Shown one piece after another: positions 1 to 13,129 of a stretch of 64,000 bases of DNA. This DNA comes from Rhizophagus clarus. Its lineage: Eukaryota; Glomeromycota; Glomeromycetes; Glomerales; Glomeraceae. The notes under the pieces are model-generated. The model was not told where the DNA came from and did not search any database. It was given only the letters and a program-made list of their open reading frames with translations. The stretch covers positions 2,358,501 through 2,422,500 of the forward strand of contig BLAL01000011.1 of the NCBI GenBank assembly GCA_015698045.1. The letters are read 5' to 3'. Position 1 is the stretch's first letter; each line of letters begins with the position of its first letter. The position numbers and the translations under genes were made by a program.

Positions 1-885
1 TTTAATAAAACTATTGAATATATTTTATGATTGATAATTACAAAAAACAAAGAATAAAGAACATAAAAAATTTTATATTATTAATTAATATGCAATTGAA
101 CACGATCAGTTATTTTAAAATTAGTAAAAATAATCATGTTTAAAACGATAAAAAGTTTATTTTATTGTATAATAATAAAATTCCTAATTTGGTATTTGCT
201 ACGCAAACTTTAATTTATGACATGTGTAAAAATGATTTCTATTATGCAAACTATATTTCTGACCCTTTAAAAAATCACGAAATTTATGTAAATAAAATTT
301 TATAACCTTTAGAAATTTTATTAATATGGTTAAGCAAAACTATATGTGACCTCTATATGTATTTTTTGGATCCTTTGATACTATTAAATAACTTTATTTC
401 AACATAAAAAGATAATTTTATTTGACTAAAATGATATTATTATATTTTAAAATTAAAAGAAAAAAAAAATTTTTGAAATTATTAGTATTATTTGAAAAAT
501 ACAAATTTCTTTATAAATATTATATGTAGTCTTAAAAAAATTAAGATATAAATACTTTTGATACTACTGAACAACTTTATTTAAATATAAAAAGATAATT
601 TTATTTGTTCAAAATTTTTTTTATATATAAATAATATTAGTAAATAAAAAATAAGAATATGAGAATATTATTATAAAAATATGATTTTTTTTATATAATA
701 TTGTATTTATAAAAAAGTCATATGTTAAGACTGGCCCTAGAGTTAAAAGTATTCTTTTCTGACATAACAAGTATTTTGTACTTTTTCTATTTATAATAAA
801 AGTAATGTGATATCACCTTTAATATAAAAAAAAAAAATTGTATTTATAAAAATTAAAATATATAAAATAAGGATAAGTCTAATTA
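1..885. repeat. AT-rich non-coding region with a direct duplication
   Basis: No coding potential is visible on either strand. A block of about 60 bp at 372-431 (core ACTTTATTTC..AACATAAAAAGATAAT) recurs at 554-617 as a diverged direct copy, offset about 183 bp. The rest is A/T runs with no recognisable gene, RNA or element ends. Confidence 0.5.
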
Positions 886-1260
886 TAACAACTTGTTACA
901 AATATTATTTGCAACAATCTAATTGGTGTATTTTTATTGATCAGTTTAAATCACGTGATATTACACAAATCCAAAAAAAGAAAATTTTTGTTTTTAGAAA
1001 AATGAAAAATTTTGTTTTCAGAAAAATGAAAAATTTTGTTATACAAAATTACACAGACTTTTAAAAAGAGAATTTTTTTTACTGATTACTTAGTAAAAAA
1101 AGAGTTTTTGTTAAATAAGTTAAAAATGACATTTAAAATTATCTTTGTCATTTTAAGCTAAGTAAACTTACTAAGGAGGCTTAAAAGTTTATATATTATA
1201 AACTTTCTTATAATTTTTTTTTTAAGATTGTTACAAATAATATTTTGTAATAGGTTGTTA
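886..1260. mobile_element. Small inverted-repeat element (MITE-like), 375 bp
   Basis: The left end at 886-920 (TAACAACTTGTTACAAAT...) is repeated in inverted orientation at 1225-1260 (...TAATAGGTTGTTA), giving imperfect terminal inverted repeats of about 35 bp. There is no coding sequence between them. I could not find a convincing target-site duplication, so the exact ends and superfamily are uncertain. The element carries the decamer ATCACGTGAT at 950-959, which also occurs in two gene promoters of this window. Confidence 0.5.
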
Positions 1261-1439
1261 CAAATACATTTATTTTAAAAAGAAATATTAGTTTAAAAAA
1301 ATTTTTTGTAAAAATTTTTATAAAAAAATTTTTTAATATATATATAAAATTTTTTTTTTTTATATATATGAAAATTATTTCTTACTGTTATATATAACTA
1401 AATTTATTATAAATCTTTATTATGCATATATAATTATAC

Positions 1440-1623
1440 TATAGATACCACCCAAATCTAAAATAATTTGGGATTATAACAGCCTAAATGTATAAATCCA
1501 AATTAATTTACAAATTATATATATAAATTTTGCAATTTGTACATTTGGAATTTGGAAATTATGGCTGTCAAAATATACAAATTAATTTGGGATTTACTTA
1601 AAATAATTTGGGTGGCATCTATA
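1440..1623. mobile_element. 184-bp hAT-like MITE, copy 1
   Basis: The element begins TATAGATACCACCCAAAT and ends with the inverted counterpart ATTTGGGTGGCATCTATA. It is flanked by an exact 8-bp target-site duplication, AATTATAC, at 1432-1439 and 1624-1631. An 8-bp duplication is characteristic of the hAT superfamily. A second copy of the same length lies at 63107-63290 at the other end of the window. It has no coding capacity, so a related autonomous element must have moved it. Confidence 0.85.
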
Positions 1624-1974
1624 AATTATACCATTTTTTTTATTTTATATAATAAATAAATCAGTTAAATAATAAAGTTATAAGTTAAATTTTAGTAAAT
1701 TAACATATAATTTATATATAATATTTAATTTTTGGCAAATTTAATTATAATTTTATACTAGATATTGGAATTCTTATATAATATTTTTAAAAAACAAAAA
1801 TGATAGTAGTTGTAAGTAATTTATAATTAAATGATATAAAAATTTGGAATATTTAATTAAGGTATAATAAAAATGATTATAAAAAGAATTGATTGTATAT
1901 TTAAATTTATTATTAATTTTACCAGACTTTTTATTTGTTATTTGATATAACAAAAAAAAAATTATAATTTAATA

Positions 1975-2447
1975 CAATTAACTCTTTATAAATGTATTTC
2001 TCTTAAAATTTAATACAAGGCTAAAGTGCATTTAGAGAGAATATTGTATTTATAGAATAGTAAATACATATAATTTATATATAAAATAATTTTTTTTATT
2101 ATATTTGCAAAAATATTATGCAAACTGTATATACTGCATATATTGCATAATTTCATATAGTTTAGAGAATTCTAAAATTCATATTGCACTTCAAAAAATT
2201 TGGTTATATATCAGATTTTTGGTTATATTTTAAAAATTTATTATAATTTCAGAAATTATTCAGATTTAAAGTTATGTAAAATGCATTTAAAGAAAATTTT
2301 TCATATATAATATACTTAAAAAATTGTTGTACTGTTAAAATATGAAGGGTGTGCATTTAATACTAAGTTTCAACTTGGGATCAAGTAAAAAGATGAAATT
2401 ATAAAGGGTATGCATTTATGGAGGATGTATTTATAAAGAGTTAACTG
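1975..2447. mobile_element. 473-bp pogo/mariner-like MITE
   Basis: The left end CAATTAACTCTTTATAAATG and the right end CATTTATGGAGGATGTATTTATAAAGAGTTAACTG are inverted relatives. A TA dinucleotide flanks each side (1973-1974 and 2448-2449). TA duplication and a CAGTTAACTCTTTATA-type terminus are typical of Tc1/mariner-pogo elements. The interior is AT-rich and non-coding. The ends resemble those of the larger element at 57832-63487. Confidence 0.7.
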
Positions 2448-2892
2448 TATAATATTTCCTTTTTAAGTGTAAATTATCTATGTATAATAGGATTTTTAAA
2501 ATTTTTAATTATAAATTTTATCTTAAGTTTTTGAAAACCTTTATTAAAAGTTCTGCAAAAAGAGTTTTTTGTAAAAAATTTATTAAAAAAAAAATAGAAA
2601 ACAGTTAAAAAAAAATTTACAAAATATACATAATATAAAATATGTTTTTTTTAAATAGTATCAGGTTACTATATGCAGAGCAATGCGGTATATCGTCGTA
2701 ACTTCACTTTAAGGAATTAAAATTTATCACATGATCGCGAAACTTTCCTCACTGCGGACTAAATAGTTGTTTATCGTTATATCACGCACTTTTGTTTTTT
2801 ATTTGCACCGACAAAAATACCTATCTTACGATATTCAATTTGATTCGGAAAAAATCCACATATTTGTTAGTTTATCCAAAATCTTATTCACA

Positions 2893-5238
2893 ATGTCTGA
2901 TCTCGTGGATGTTGATGACGTTACAATAAACGAAGATATACATAATTTAGATCTCGAATGGCCTTGTATGTTAATTTAAACTGCTTGAATAGTTCTCGTC
3001 CTCTTTTAAACTCTCATTAGTAATAAATTATAAAATAATAGGTACAGAAAACGGTTATTCCGAAAGAAAACGTTCTTGGTATTGGGTAGGTGTAAATTAT
3101 CGATTTATCCTTTTATAATATATGCTTATATTTTATTATTATTTTTTTTTTTTTTTTTTTAGCTACGTGAGGTCACTGCTCAAGACGCAGAAAATGGGAT
3201 GGATGTGGTACAATATCTTACATTGATCTTTGTTATCAATTTTTTAACTAACATGCAATTGCTAAAGAATGATTTACTATAGCAAGGAATTACATGGGAC
3301 GCCTTTAATGTAACACGTCAAAGATATCGCGAACTTCGGTTCGTCTTTTTTTGTTTGCTTCACTAAAACTTTTTTTTTACATGATCATTAAATTAATATT
3401 GATTCCATTTTATTTCTTAGTCTTATAGATTATAAGAACTATGAAAACGTCCAGAGACCGCATGATGATTTAAAGAAGGTTTGAATATTTTATACTTGTT
3501 CAATGTGTGTTAAAAATTTTAGATCATTTTGTTTAAATTACGCGATTTATTTAGGAAATTAAATCAGTTCGAACCGATGCGCAATTCTATAAGTTCAAGT
3601 ATACTACTTTACCACATAGATGCTCTATTGTTCATTTTCAGTTACGAAATTTGTTATGGGCAACTGGAAGAAATGATGTATTCTACACACGTAAGCATTT
3701 TTATTGAAAAAAAAAAGACTTTGTTGCATAGTATCAAGCTATTAACTGGTCTATTATTCCTTTTGTAGATTCTCCTCGTATTGGGCATTGGAATTCAATA
3801 ATGAAAAAGTCAAAAGTTGCATTGGATTTGAGCTATAACAATCGTAGTGCCGAAACACAATTTGAAATTAGCACAATTGCTTGCAAGTACAATTATCTGC
3901 TTGTTGGTGGTATGATATCCGAGTTTAGTAATATTTAATGATTTTCACGTTATAGTTTTGCGAAATATCTCACAACTATTACATAGGATTATATGGTGAA
4001 TATGCATGCAGACGTCTTGATGCTGAACCAGTTCAATTTGGCACTATAACTACTGATTCAAATGGAATAACAAATCACATGGATATCATCGAATCAAGAA
4101 CTGGAAGTTAGTTTATATTTGAATGATTTTTCAAAAAAAGAAGTTATGTAAATATATATATTCTAAATTAAATATATATTTTTGCATTTAATAGGTATTG
4201 TTTCAGTGATATCTAGTAATGATAAAAAGTCCAGAATTATGGATCTGGCGACAACAAGATTTATCGAGACTTATGATTTTGAATGGGCGGTTAATGTATG
4301 CTTCTGGATATAACTATATGTTTTATTTATTTTATACTTAGCTGCTTTATTTATTCACAGTGCACTTCGGTTAGTCCAAACAAAGATTTATTGTGTGTTG
4401 TTGGGGATAACACGGACGCTGTGGTTGTAAGCTCAGATACCGGAAAGAGTATGATTTTTAATTCAATATATTTCTCTGTTTTTTAGTTCATGAGTTAAAT
4501 ATTTGAACTTTCCTTTATAGCTGTAACAACTTTGAAAGGACATTTTGATTATTCTTTTGCTTGCTGCTGGAGCCCTGATGGAAAAATAATTGCGACAGGG
4601 AATCAAGGTACGTGATTGTCGTCGCAATTTGCTATTTATGTTATCCTTGCATTTACAGTGTTAACTAACTTATTAAACTCTATGAATTTAAATATAAGAT
4701 AAAACAACCAGGTAGGATTAAAAACTGAAAATTAATGGAAATTTTCTTTTTGTTGAAACGCTAAAATGGTATTAATCATATTTAGGTTATATGATATAAG
4801 AAATATGTCTAAGGCGTTTGATGTGTTGGGTGCCAAAATTGGAGCTGTGAGGTCACTTCATTTTTCCGAAGACGGACGTTATTTAGCTATGGCAGGTTAG
4901 TTATGATTAAAGTAATTAATTTATGATTGAAAAAAAAAACTGATCTATTTTAATTCTTTTCAGAACCTGCCGATTTCGTTCATATATTTGACGCTCATAC
5001 ATTTGAACGGTCCCAAGTAATCGATTTGTTTGGCGAAATTGCTGGTGTAACATTTACTCCTGATACGGATGGTTTATACATAGCAAATGCCGATGAAAAT
5101 TATGGGTTTGTTATAATACTTTAGATTGTTTTATGTTAAAATTATTTATTTGTTAATACAACTTTTTATTATTATAGGTGTATTTTGGAATATGAAAAGA
5201 TTTCATCAATTAATAACGTTGGAAATATTTTTCTATGA
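2893..5238 (+). CDS. WD40-repeat protein, SPBC2A9.03-like
   Basis: A gene of about 15 small exons encodes roughly 430 residues. The chosen start is the ATG beginning MSDLVDVDD, which opens an acidic N-terminus. Later exons give a conserved block, FQLRNLLWATGRNDVF, then WD-type repeats ending in the motifs QDKTTRLYDIR and MAEPADFVHIFDAH. This order matches a family of fungal WD40 proteins of unknown role, for example fission yeast SPBC2A9.03. The exon at 3555-3690 and the 13-nt exon at 4699-4711 (DKTTR) are well supported by frame. The protein probably folds as a beta-propeller scaffold. No partner can be named from sequence. I cannot exclude small errors at the shortest exons. Confidence 0.8.
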
Positions 5239-6417
5239 TTTGTTAAATTACTAATTAGGACATTTGAACTAGTTTAGGAATTACATTTATTTTTTTTCTT
5301 AATTTTTATTGCAATTGTATAATACCGTCAATACCGTCAATCGTCAATACTATTACTACTATCCGCTCTCATTCTTTCAATATTATCTACTATACTCATG
5401 ACATTTGAAAAACAAAATTGCAAAGAATTTTATTTCGTATTTGATTATCATATTTATTTATTATTGAGCGTTGAATACACTATTTATGTTAAGAGAATTG
5501 GTAGGAATATGGGAGACACTTTTTTCATTAAAACGTCGGAAGAAAAATAAATTATATTTGGTTTGGTACAGGTCAAATTTTTATCCTAATTTTTGGGATC
5601 AATAATTAATAACTGACGTTGAGCCAAAATATATAAGAATTTTAGATATGAAAACTACTTTGTAAAGTTAGAAACTCAAATGGTTAATTAATAAATGGCA
5701 GTATATTGAAAGATGGCAGGTAGTATTTTAATAAAGATTTAATTTTTGTCGATTACAATAAACATGAAAATTGTTTAGCTAATAAATAGTACAACTGCTC
5801 AGCAGTTGTGCTTAATGCTAGCATAAATAAATAATCATGTAATTCATCAATGATCATAAATTTTACTATTATTAATAAATAAATCATAATCTTTTTTTTT
5901 TTACATTCAAACAAAATAAAAATCCTACTTTCATTTTAATAAAATTTGCCTACCTTGATATTAACCAACCTGATAAAATAGTTATAATTTCCTGGTATTG
6001 TTGTACAATAATTTTTATAGAAATAATATATATATATATCTAGTAGTATATAAACAGAATCAAAGAATATACAAACCCCAACCAAGTAGTAATGAAATTG
6101 TCGGAAGATAAAGAATCAAAAAAGCCATTTAATTATTATTATTTTTTTTTTTTTTTTAAATCAACCGACAGAGAAAAAAAGGTTACAATAAAAAAAAAAA
6201 GGTACATCTCTTGGTACGAGAAAAAATCTTGACAACGCACAAGATAACATAAACGATTGGAATATAACGAATATCCTCATTTTCTCTGTCTTGTCTGTGC
6301 TTACCGGATTTATTTTCTTACCAGAGTTCCTGCCAACACTAGAAGTGAATCTAAAACATTGAAGACTGATACGCATATTAAACTGTGTAAGGTCCAACGT
6401 ATAAAACCAACATCCCA
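5239..6417. other. Convergent intergenic region, no gene seen
   Basis: This lies between the stop codons of the WD40 gene and the BuGZ-like gene, so it holds two 3' untranslated regions. A short tandem run of ACCGTCAAT-type units occurs around 5322-5350. Short open frames near 6161-6496 are antisense to, or overlap, the last BuGZ exon and show no family resemblance. Confidence 0.5.
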
Positions 6418-7956
6418 TCACACAACCCTCCCTTTAAGATTTGCAACACGAGATTGGACAGATATATCGAGAGCATGCACCTGCTGCCTGAATTGATCCT
6501 CATTATATCGATATTTTTCAAGTTCTGCTCTTTTCTCTTCCTATTAACATGAGAATATATTAATACCTGTGGGTATAAAATCGTATGATAAAATAAAATT
6601 AATTAAACTCGGACATACCATCGAAACCTCATTATCGCTATAAACTAATACAACTTTTGGCACTGTTTTTTGAGCTGTTTGTTGGATAGTTGATTGTATT
6701 ATATTCGTAGTAGAATCATTTGTAACCATTGTGTCACCTACAGAAGGAACTGTAGAAGTAGGAACAGTCTCTTGATATTGAGTAATGGTAGTATTTGTAG
6801 CTGATGCTCCAGTAAAAGAAGTATAAGAATGCTGACCCGATGGAGACATTCCAGGAACTGTAGCGTGCGGAACTTGTGGATAAATTTGAGATGCAGATGA
6901 AACACTATTTGTCGGGCGAGATGGATAAATTGCTGATTGCCCAGTTGTAGCTGGTTGAATCTGCCCATACAATGATTGACTAACACCCGACACTGGAGGG
7001 CGCCATGGTTGACCAGGTATAACTGGTAGAGATTGTCCAGGAATTTGGCTTTAAAGAAGAATATAGATAGTTACTATTTAGATATAAGATAAAATCTGTG
7101 ATGTCTTATCTTTTTTTTACTTACTTTGGTCGGTATGGAGCAACGGGTGAATACGTTTGTGCTGAATTAGCACCAGGTCTTTGATAAAATTGACTATACT
7201 GGTGAGGCATTAATGATGGCATGTTTTGTTGTGTGGTAGAATAACCGGAATAAGGATAAGGCTGCCCTGTTGTCGAGCTATTTTGCATCATCGCTTGATG
7301 CTGAGCAAGTTGTTTTTTAATTTCTTCACTAGAAAGTTCCATAGGTTCTTCGGTTTTAATTTTCTTTGTTGGCTGGTCAGTTTCAAGTGCATGCATATGA
7401 GCAATCATATCAGCTTGAGGAATCCCTTCCATACCGAAAATCTCCACATCCGTTGATTCCCGTCCTTTCAATGCATTTGGGACTCTAATCAGTTTAAATA
7501 TTAAATTAATATTAAGAAATTAGATCTCGAATATATTTTCACTTTGACTTAAATAAAAAACTCAACAATAACACTATGAACTAGCCTTAATTTAAAATAT
7601 ATTTTTATGAGCTTTGAAATTGGAATAAGAATTAAAATACATCAAAAAATTAACAGCAAAAATTTATTTATTTATGGAATTTATAATCCTTACGTGTCAA
7701 TTGTTTCTTTATGAACTTGTGCAACATGAACAACCATTCCGCCTGCTGTATTTAATTTTTTATTGCAATGGGGGCACTTAAAGTGTTTGGCTTTTTGATG
7801 TTGGATTAGTACTTTTTCATCCTCAAAATCTCTTTCACAATACCTATAAGTAAATTATAAATATATATTTTTTTCTTGATAAACAAATCGCGCTAATTTA
7901 AGCGTAACTTACCAGCACCAAGGACGAACAACTTTCTTATTTTTTTTCTTTCCCAT
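6418..7956 (-). CDS. BuGZ/ZNF207-like zinc-finger protein
   Basis: Five exons (7956-7913, 7843-7694, 7484-7125, 7048-6619, 6540-6418) join in frame to 368 residues. The N-terminus has two C2H2 fingers: WCWYCERDF with downstream HQKAKH, then FKCPHCNKK with HVAQVH. The conserved stretches [14 protein letters not shown] and [13 protein letters not shown] follow. This is the signature of human ZNF207/BuGZ, a spindle-matrix and Bub3-binding protein also linked to splicing. A long Pro/Gln/Ser/Thr-rich low-complexity middle follows. Near the C-terminus [15 protein letters not shown] resembles the GLEBS core (EEISLEERRA) that binds Bub3 in animals, and it spans the last exon junction. Orthology looks firm. 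A mitotic role in this fungus is inference from the family. Confidence 0.88.
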
Positions 7957-8380
7957 TTCTTAGAAATAAATTGAGTTTGTTCTATAATAGGAAAGTTTAT
8001 GTAAATAAATGGTAAGAGAGCTAATTTGATTTGTCATGAAATAACGAAGCAGCAAGTTATGAATAAATTTGCATTAAAACTCACTAAGAAAGTGTTTATT
8101 GTTATAAATTTGTATGGTGGACTTAACTTATAATAATTAATGAGATCATCGATTGAAGTGTATCATATGATCACATTAAGCATAGTTGCATGGTATGTAA
8201 AAATTTTTTTATTATATTTACTAAATATTCTTTAAAGTGTGATTATCAATCACTAAATGATTAGCTAAATAATGTATTCTTAACAGTTAATTAATTTTTA
8301 GAAAAAAAAGTGTTTATGATTATACAAATAACTAAAAAAGACATCTTCACGTGACTGAAATGTATTTATACTTTCTCAAG
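7957..8380. other. BuGZ promoter and SIN3 3' region
   Basis: About 420 bp separates the BuGZ-like start from the SIN3 stop, both on the minus strand. It contains the palindrome TCACGTGA at 8347-8354, only 27 bp beyond the SIN3 stop. No gene is seen. Confidence 0.4.
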
Positions 8381-11300
8381 TTACATTTCCATACTATCAG
8401 CGTCTTCTCGTGATCTTAACCAACGATTCCATAATTCTTGTCGTCGAACTGTATCCTGTTGTAGTTTTGTGGATGGTACTGAAGGACGTAAACGTCTGAA
8501 ACTATCCTCAGTGTTATTGACGAAAAATACATGATATGAATTAATGCATATTTTAATCTCTAAACCATTCCGAGTTAAAACGTTTGGTAATATCCTTTCT
8601 GATCCTTCAACAGATGGCAAGTTTCTTTGAGATGTAAATATAGATTAATTATTTATCAATTAAATGCAAAAAAAAAAAAAAAAAAAAAAATTAACTATTC
8701 ATACCTCTTTAAAAATGGACGTTCTGTTTTAGCTGAAACACCTTCAGTGGGGTTTAAAGACATATAGCTATACATGTAATAAGCCCATTGTTCTTCCGAA
8801 GATACCGCGCTACCCAACGAAGAATCGCGGCCAGATAGCAATATGGTCAAAACCCTTTCTTCTTTGTCCTGTATTATTATGTATTAAGATACTAGTATGC
8901 GATAATCATTTAACGAAGTGAAAAAACAAACAACATACGTAATCGATTCGGTATGTATGTTCATCGTATCCAATTGTATTATTAGCGTGTAACTGATACA
9001 TAATGTGCGATCTATCGTTCGATTGCTCTTGTTGTTGTTTATTACTTTCAAATAAACTAATTAGTGAAGTCGATTTCGAATCTGATACCAATGTTTGCAT
9101 CTGTATAAATAAAATAAAATAAGTATATTAAGAACTCCAAGTAAATCCTATTTCGAAAAATGTAACATACATATTTAGTCATATTTTGAACAAGTTTATC
9201 TACAGTAAACATTATATAGGCCTTTGTACCATAAATGTAACGAAGACACTCTTCGAATGTTGATAATTCCATTTCACCATCAAATTGTTTTTCGATTAAT
9301 TCAAGCATGACTGTGTAAGGATCACCGCGATTCAAATCCATATCAACTTCGGCTATAGCAGTGAATGAAAAAGGTAAGAACCAGAATTAACGGTTGACAA
9401 AATAAGTATTGAACTTACGATCAAGTCGATTATTTTGGATGCCCAGATCGGTTGCGGCAACATTTTGTCCCTTGTTCAAAGAATTTGATGCTTTCTCTTG
9501 AGCTCCTTCTTTCATTTGTTCAAGTCGGCTAAACAGCATCTAAAAAATTATTTTTATTAATAATAGTTCCAAGTTGCTATCATAGAATAGGTTCTAACCT
9601 GTAAAAATCTAAAGAAACAATAAAAAGCATTGTTTCCAAAGAAATAACTAGTAGACTTCTTCTTAAGTCTTCCATTTCCAGCATTTGCTACTACAGCCCT
9701 AATGTTTTCACGTGACTCTTTAGAAACCTGAATCCACATGCCGCTTATCGGTTCTGAGGATAATGGCCCGCTATCAACATCTGCATCAACACTATCTATT
9801 GTCATGGGCATGTTTGCAACAGGTTCTTCATGGTCTACTAGCATAGAAGAATCTTCATGATTCATCCCATCAAAGAAAGAAGCCGGAATATCAAAAAAAC
9901 TGGGTATAAATGTTTTAAAGAACTTTTCAATTTTATCTCTATCACTTGGTGCCACAGTTCCGGAACGATCCATATATCCAAATAAAATACGAGCTACATC
10001 TTTGAATACTTCAAGATCCTTAAAAACAAATTTGTATTGATATTCTGGTATTTCACCATCGTCATTAGGTTCACGACGAAGGTTTTCTATTTCAGCTATT
10101 AAATATTTAGGAGTGAGCGCCTTCTTATCATCATTCTTAAAAGTAATCCCTTGATGATCGAGAGATTTATAATAATTCTTGGCGTCAATTTCACGCCATA
10201 TTTTATTCCATTCTCTCTATTAATACGCAATATACATTGATAAGTAAACTATATATATAAAATAAAGTTAATGGTTAGCTTTATTTCGTACCCTAGCACG
10301 TTTCCATTCTTCATCTTTTTGTTTCAATCGCTTTAATACCACCGGTACTACTGTAGCTGGATTGTTATGTAGTGCTTCGATCACATCCGCACCTTTATCG
10401 AAATCATAAACTCTCTTAATCACCCTCTGATAAATCATTGACTTTCCGCCTAAGCCAGGTTCCAATTTATACTTAGTTTTCTCTTCGGAAGTCATTTTAT
10501 GTTGTATCTTTCTCTCAATAGGTTCCAATAAAGCAATAGTATGTTGGTTCGCTTCAATGAACATATCATACTCGTATCTAAATAATTGAAAATTCATGAA
10601 CCTGATTCATAGTCCTAAAACTATAATAAATACCACTAACCTTTCCTCTTCACACTTATGCAAGGCTTCTTCAAATTGATTTTTTTTATGCGAAACGAAC
10701 CCAGCCTCTTCACTAGCCCATGTAGGATGAGATACCCATCTATCATTTAAAACTTCCCAACATAATTCGTCACGACCAGAACAGGGCAAGTTAGCCTCCT
10801 AGTAATATATTTTCAAGCATTAATATAAAACCAAATCTAATCAACAAGCTAAAAAGCCTTACTTGTGGCGGTAATTGACGATAACTGGGTCCATATGAAA
10901 TGCATCCTTCCAAATCTACACGTGGCCTGGAATTCGCGGTATTCTGCACAATCTCATCCTTTTCGTCATATTTGACGAATTGTTTAAACCATTCAAATAG
11001 TTCAGTATTTTGTCCTATAAAATTCTGCACTTTTTTGACGAGTGAATATGTGTCCAAGATTTGCTGGCTATAAAGATTGATAAGTTTAAGGAATTCATTA
11101 TAACTATGTTTATTCGCGATATACTTTTTGACTTTTTCAAAAAACATCAATTCCTCAGGTGAAGCAAGAGGTTGTTTGTCCGATACTTTTGTAGGTTCGG
11201 TTTTAACAGGTATTAGTGATGAATTAGGCTGAACTTGATCATTGGGCGGCTTATGTAGTAATTTTGATTTTTTTGACTAAAAGGAAAATCAACTTAATTA

Positions 11301-12676
11301 GCATATGAACTGATATCACATATCAAACCAAAATTTGCTTACCTTGCTTGATAACATACTACTAGGACTCCTATCAGAACCAGGGAGAGCTGACCTTTTC
11401 TTCTTAGGCATACTTGAAGATCCTACAGATCCAGACACAATGGCTTGTCCTGAAGAGTTATTAACAGCTGAACTTGAGCTTCCTGCTGTAGACTTCTTGT
11501 ATGAATCATTGGATATTGAAGTAGCCGTTTGAGAAAAACTACCGACCGGTGGTAATCTGGCATGACCTAAACAATAAAGTCAAAAATAATTCGTAAAATT
11601 AATAGAATAAAATGTTAATTAACGTATTATTACTAACCAGAAACTCCGTTCGACAAAGGGTTGATAGGAGGTATAAGATGTGGCGGTTTAAGTGCGTTTT
11701 GAGATAAAGCATTAAATAATATGCCCGAAGGATAGTTACCGGAATTATCCGGAAGGAACTGTTTAAATTCCTCCAGAAGATCCGGTGCATTTTTGAAAAG
11801 TACCTGAACTTGTGAATATACCTACAGCATTATAAATATTATTATTATATATTAAAGGGAAGAAACAAAGAATATCACTAATTATGATTACTTCTTGAAT
11901 TGGTTTCTGCTCTTTTTGATAAGTTTGTAATATTTCTAAGAATTGCTTGTATGTGTCTGGATCCGTCGAGAATCGATTCTTTACAAAATGAAGTAGAATA
12001 ATTTTTTTCCGTAAAAGTTATACAAAATCGATAATTGCAATTATAATGTAAAGAGCTTATTCACCTTTATTTTATTAACATAATTTATCGCATGATTGAA
12101 TTCGACAGGACCTTTTCTGCCATTACCTTGTTGCGAGTTTGGTGATGAACTTCCCGGAGCGTTAATACCAACTGATTGTCCAACTGATTGCGAAGTCGAT
12201 TGGCTAGCTGGTTGCCCTACTGGTGAACCAATGTGGTAAGGGACCGTTTGCGGCTGCAAAGAAGGTCCTTGTTGATGTGGTAACGGCATCATTGAGGCAG
12301 GTGGCGGGTGAGGATACATATGATAATTTACTCCCGATTGTTGTAAATGATGAGAATCTAGAGGTCCTATGGTCGAGGTAGTTGTTCCAGTAGGTGTTGT
12401 AACTCTGATGGAATCAGGGTCGTGAGGGTTCGTTGAACACTCAATATGATACCCAGGAGGTAGAAAAGTATTAAAACCTTGAATTAAAGCTGGATGTCCT
12501 TTAAATAATGTTGAGACTCGTTCAATAACTCCAGGAGTATCGATCGCTTGACTTTTGAAATCTTTCATAATATCAAGAAATCTGTTGTAAACATCTGGGT
12601 TATCAGAGAACTGAATCTTGACTTGATCCAGATACGACAAGGCGTCTTTTACATTAAGTGCTTGTTTATTAGACAT
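8381..12676 (-). CDS. SIN3: SIN3 transcriptional corepressor scaffold
   Basis: This is the largest gene here, with about 13 exons and roughly 1,050 residues, somewhat shorter than yeast Sin3. The start [16 protein letters not shown] leads straight into the first paired amphipathic helix (residues ~7-77, ending [10 protein letters not shown]). A Gln/Pro-rich linker follows, then PAH2 ([12 protein letters not shown]... to EEFKQFLPD), a Ser/Lys-rich basic linker, and PAH3 ([22 protein letters not shown], near 11155-10985). Next is the histone-deacetylase interaction domain with its hallmark [19 protein letters not shown]. The C-terminal Sin3_corepress region continues to the stop at 8381. Sin3 bridges DNA-bound repressors to the Rpd3 deacetylase. 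The start is 454 bp from the divergent TFIIIC5-like gene. Exact boundaries of some middle exons (9.4-10.3 kb) are uncertain. Confidence 0.93.
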
Positions 12677-13129
12677 ATGGGAGAATAAAAATCTATATTA
12701 AAAGTTCTGTACAAGAAACGAAGTGAATAAAAAAAATTAGAAATCAAAGACGGACCAATTTTTACGTTTTGTGAATCTCAAGTGATACAAACCGTGGTAT
12801 AAATCACGTGATTTGAATAACTTCAAAGAAAAATCATCGCTTACTTTTATAAACTCAAAAGATCCAGCTCCAACTGGGAAAAGAAATTGCTGATTGCTGA
12901 ACGCATTTATTATTTTTTTTTTTTTTGTTTTTTGAAGTTGAATAAAGATCGCAATTATACTGATCGCTTGATTTTTGATTATTAGGTGTTATACTTCCTA
13001 AATCCCATTGTTAAAACGTTCGTGTTACATATATTATCGCACGGTAGGTTGCACAAGATTTGCAGATCGCACAAATATATCCGCAATAAAATTTACGTGG
13101 AAAACAGATCTAGTCTTTCAACAGATCTC
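12677..13129. promoter_or_regulatory. Divergent SIN3 / TFIIIC5-like promoter
   Basis: The 453 bp between the two start codons must serve both genes. It contains the perfect palindrome ATCACGTGAT at 12803-12812, an E-box type site, 127 bp upstream of the SIN3 start, and a T-run at 12913-12926. A longer in-frame ATG at 12986 exists, but the family alignment begins at 13130. Confidence 0.55.

Noticed and set aside
12986-13129. Upstream in-frame start for the TFIIIC5-like protein (MLYFLNPIVKTF...)
   Set aside because: The extra 48 residues do not resemble the family. The conserved N-terminus begins right after ATG 13130.
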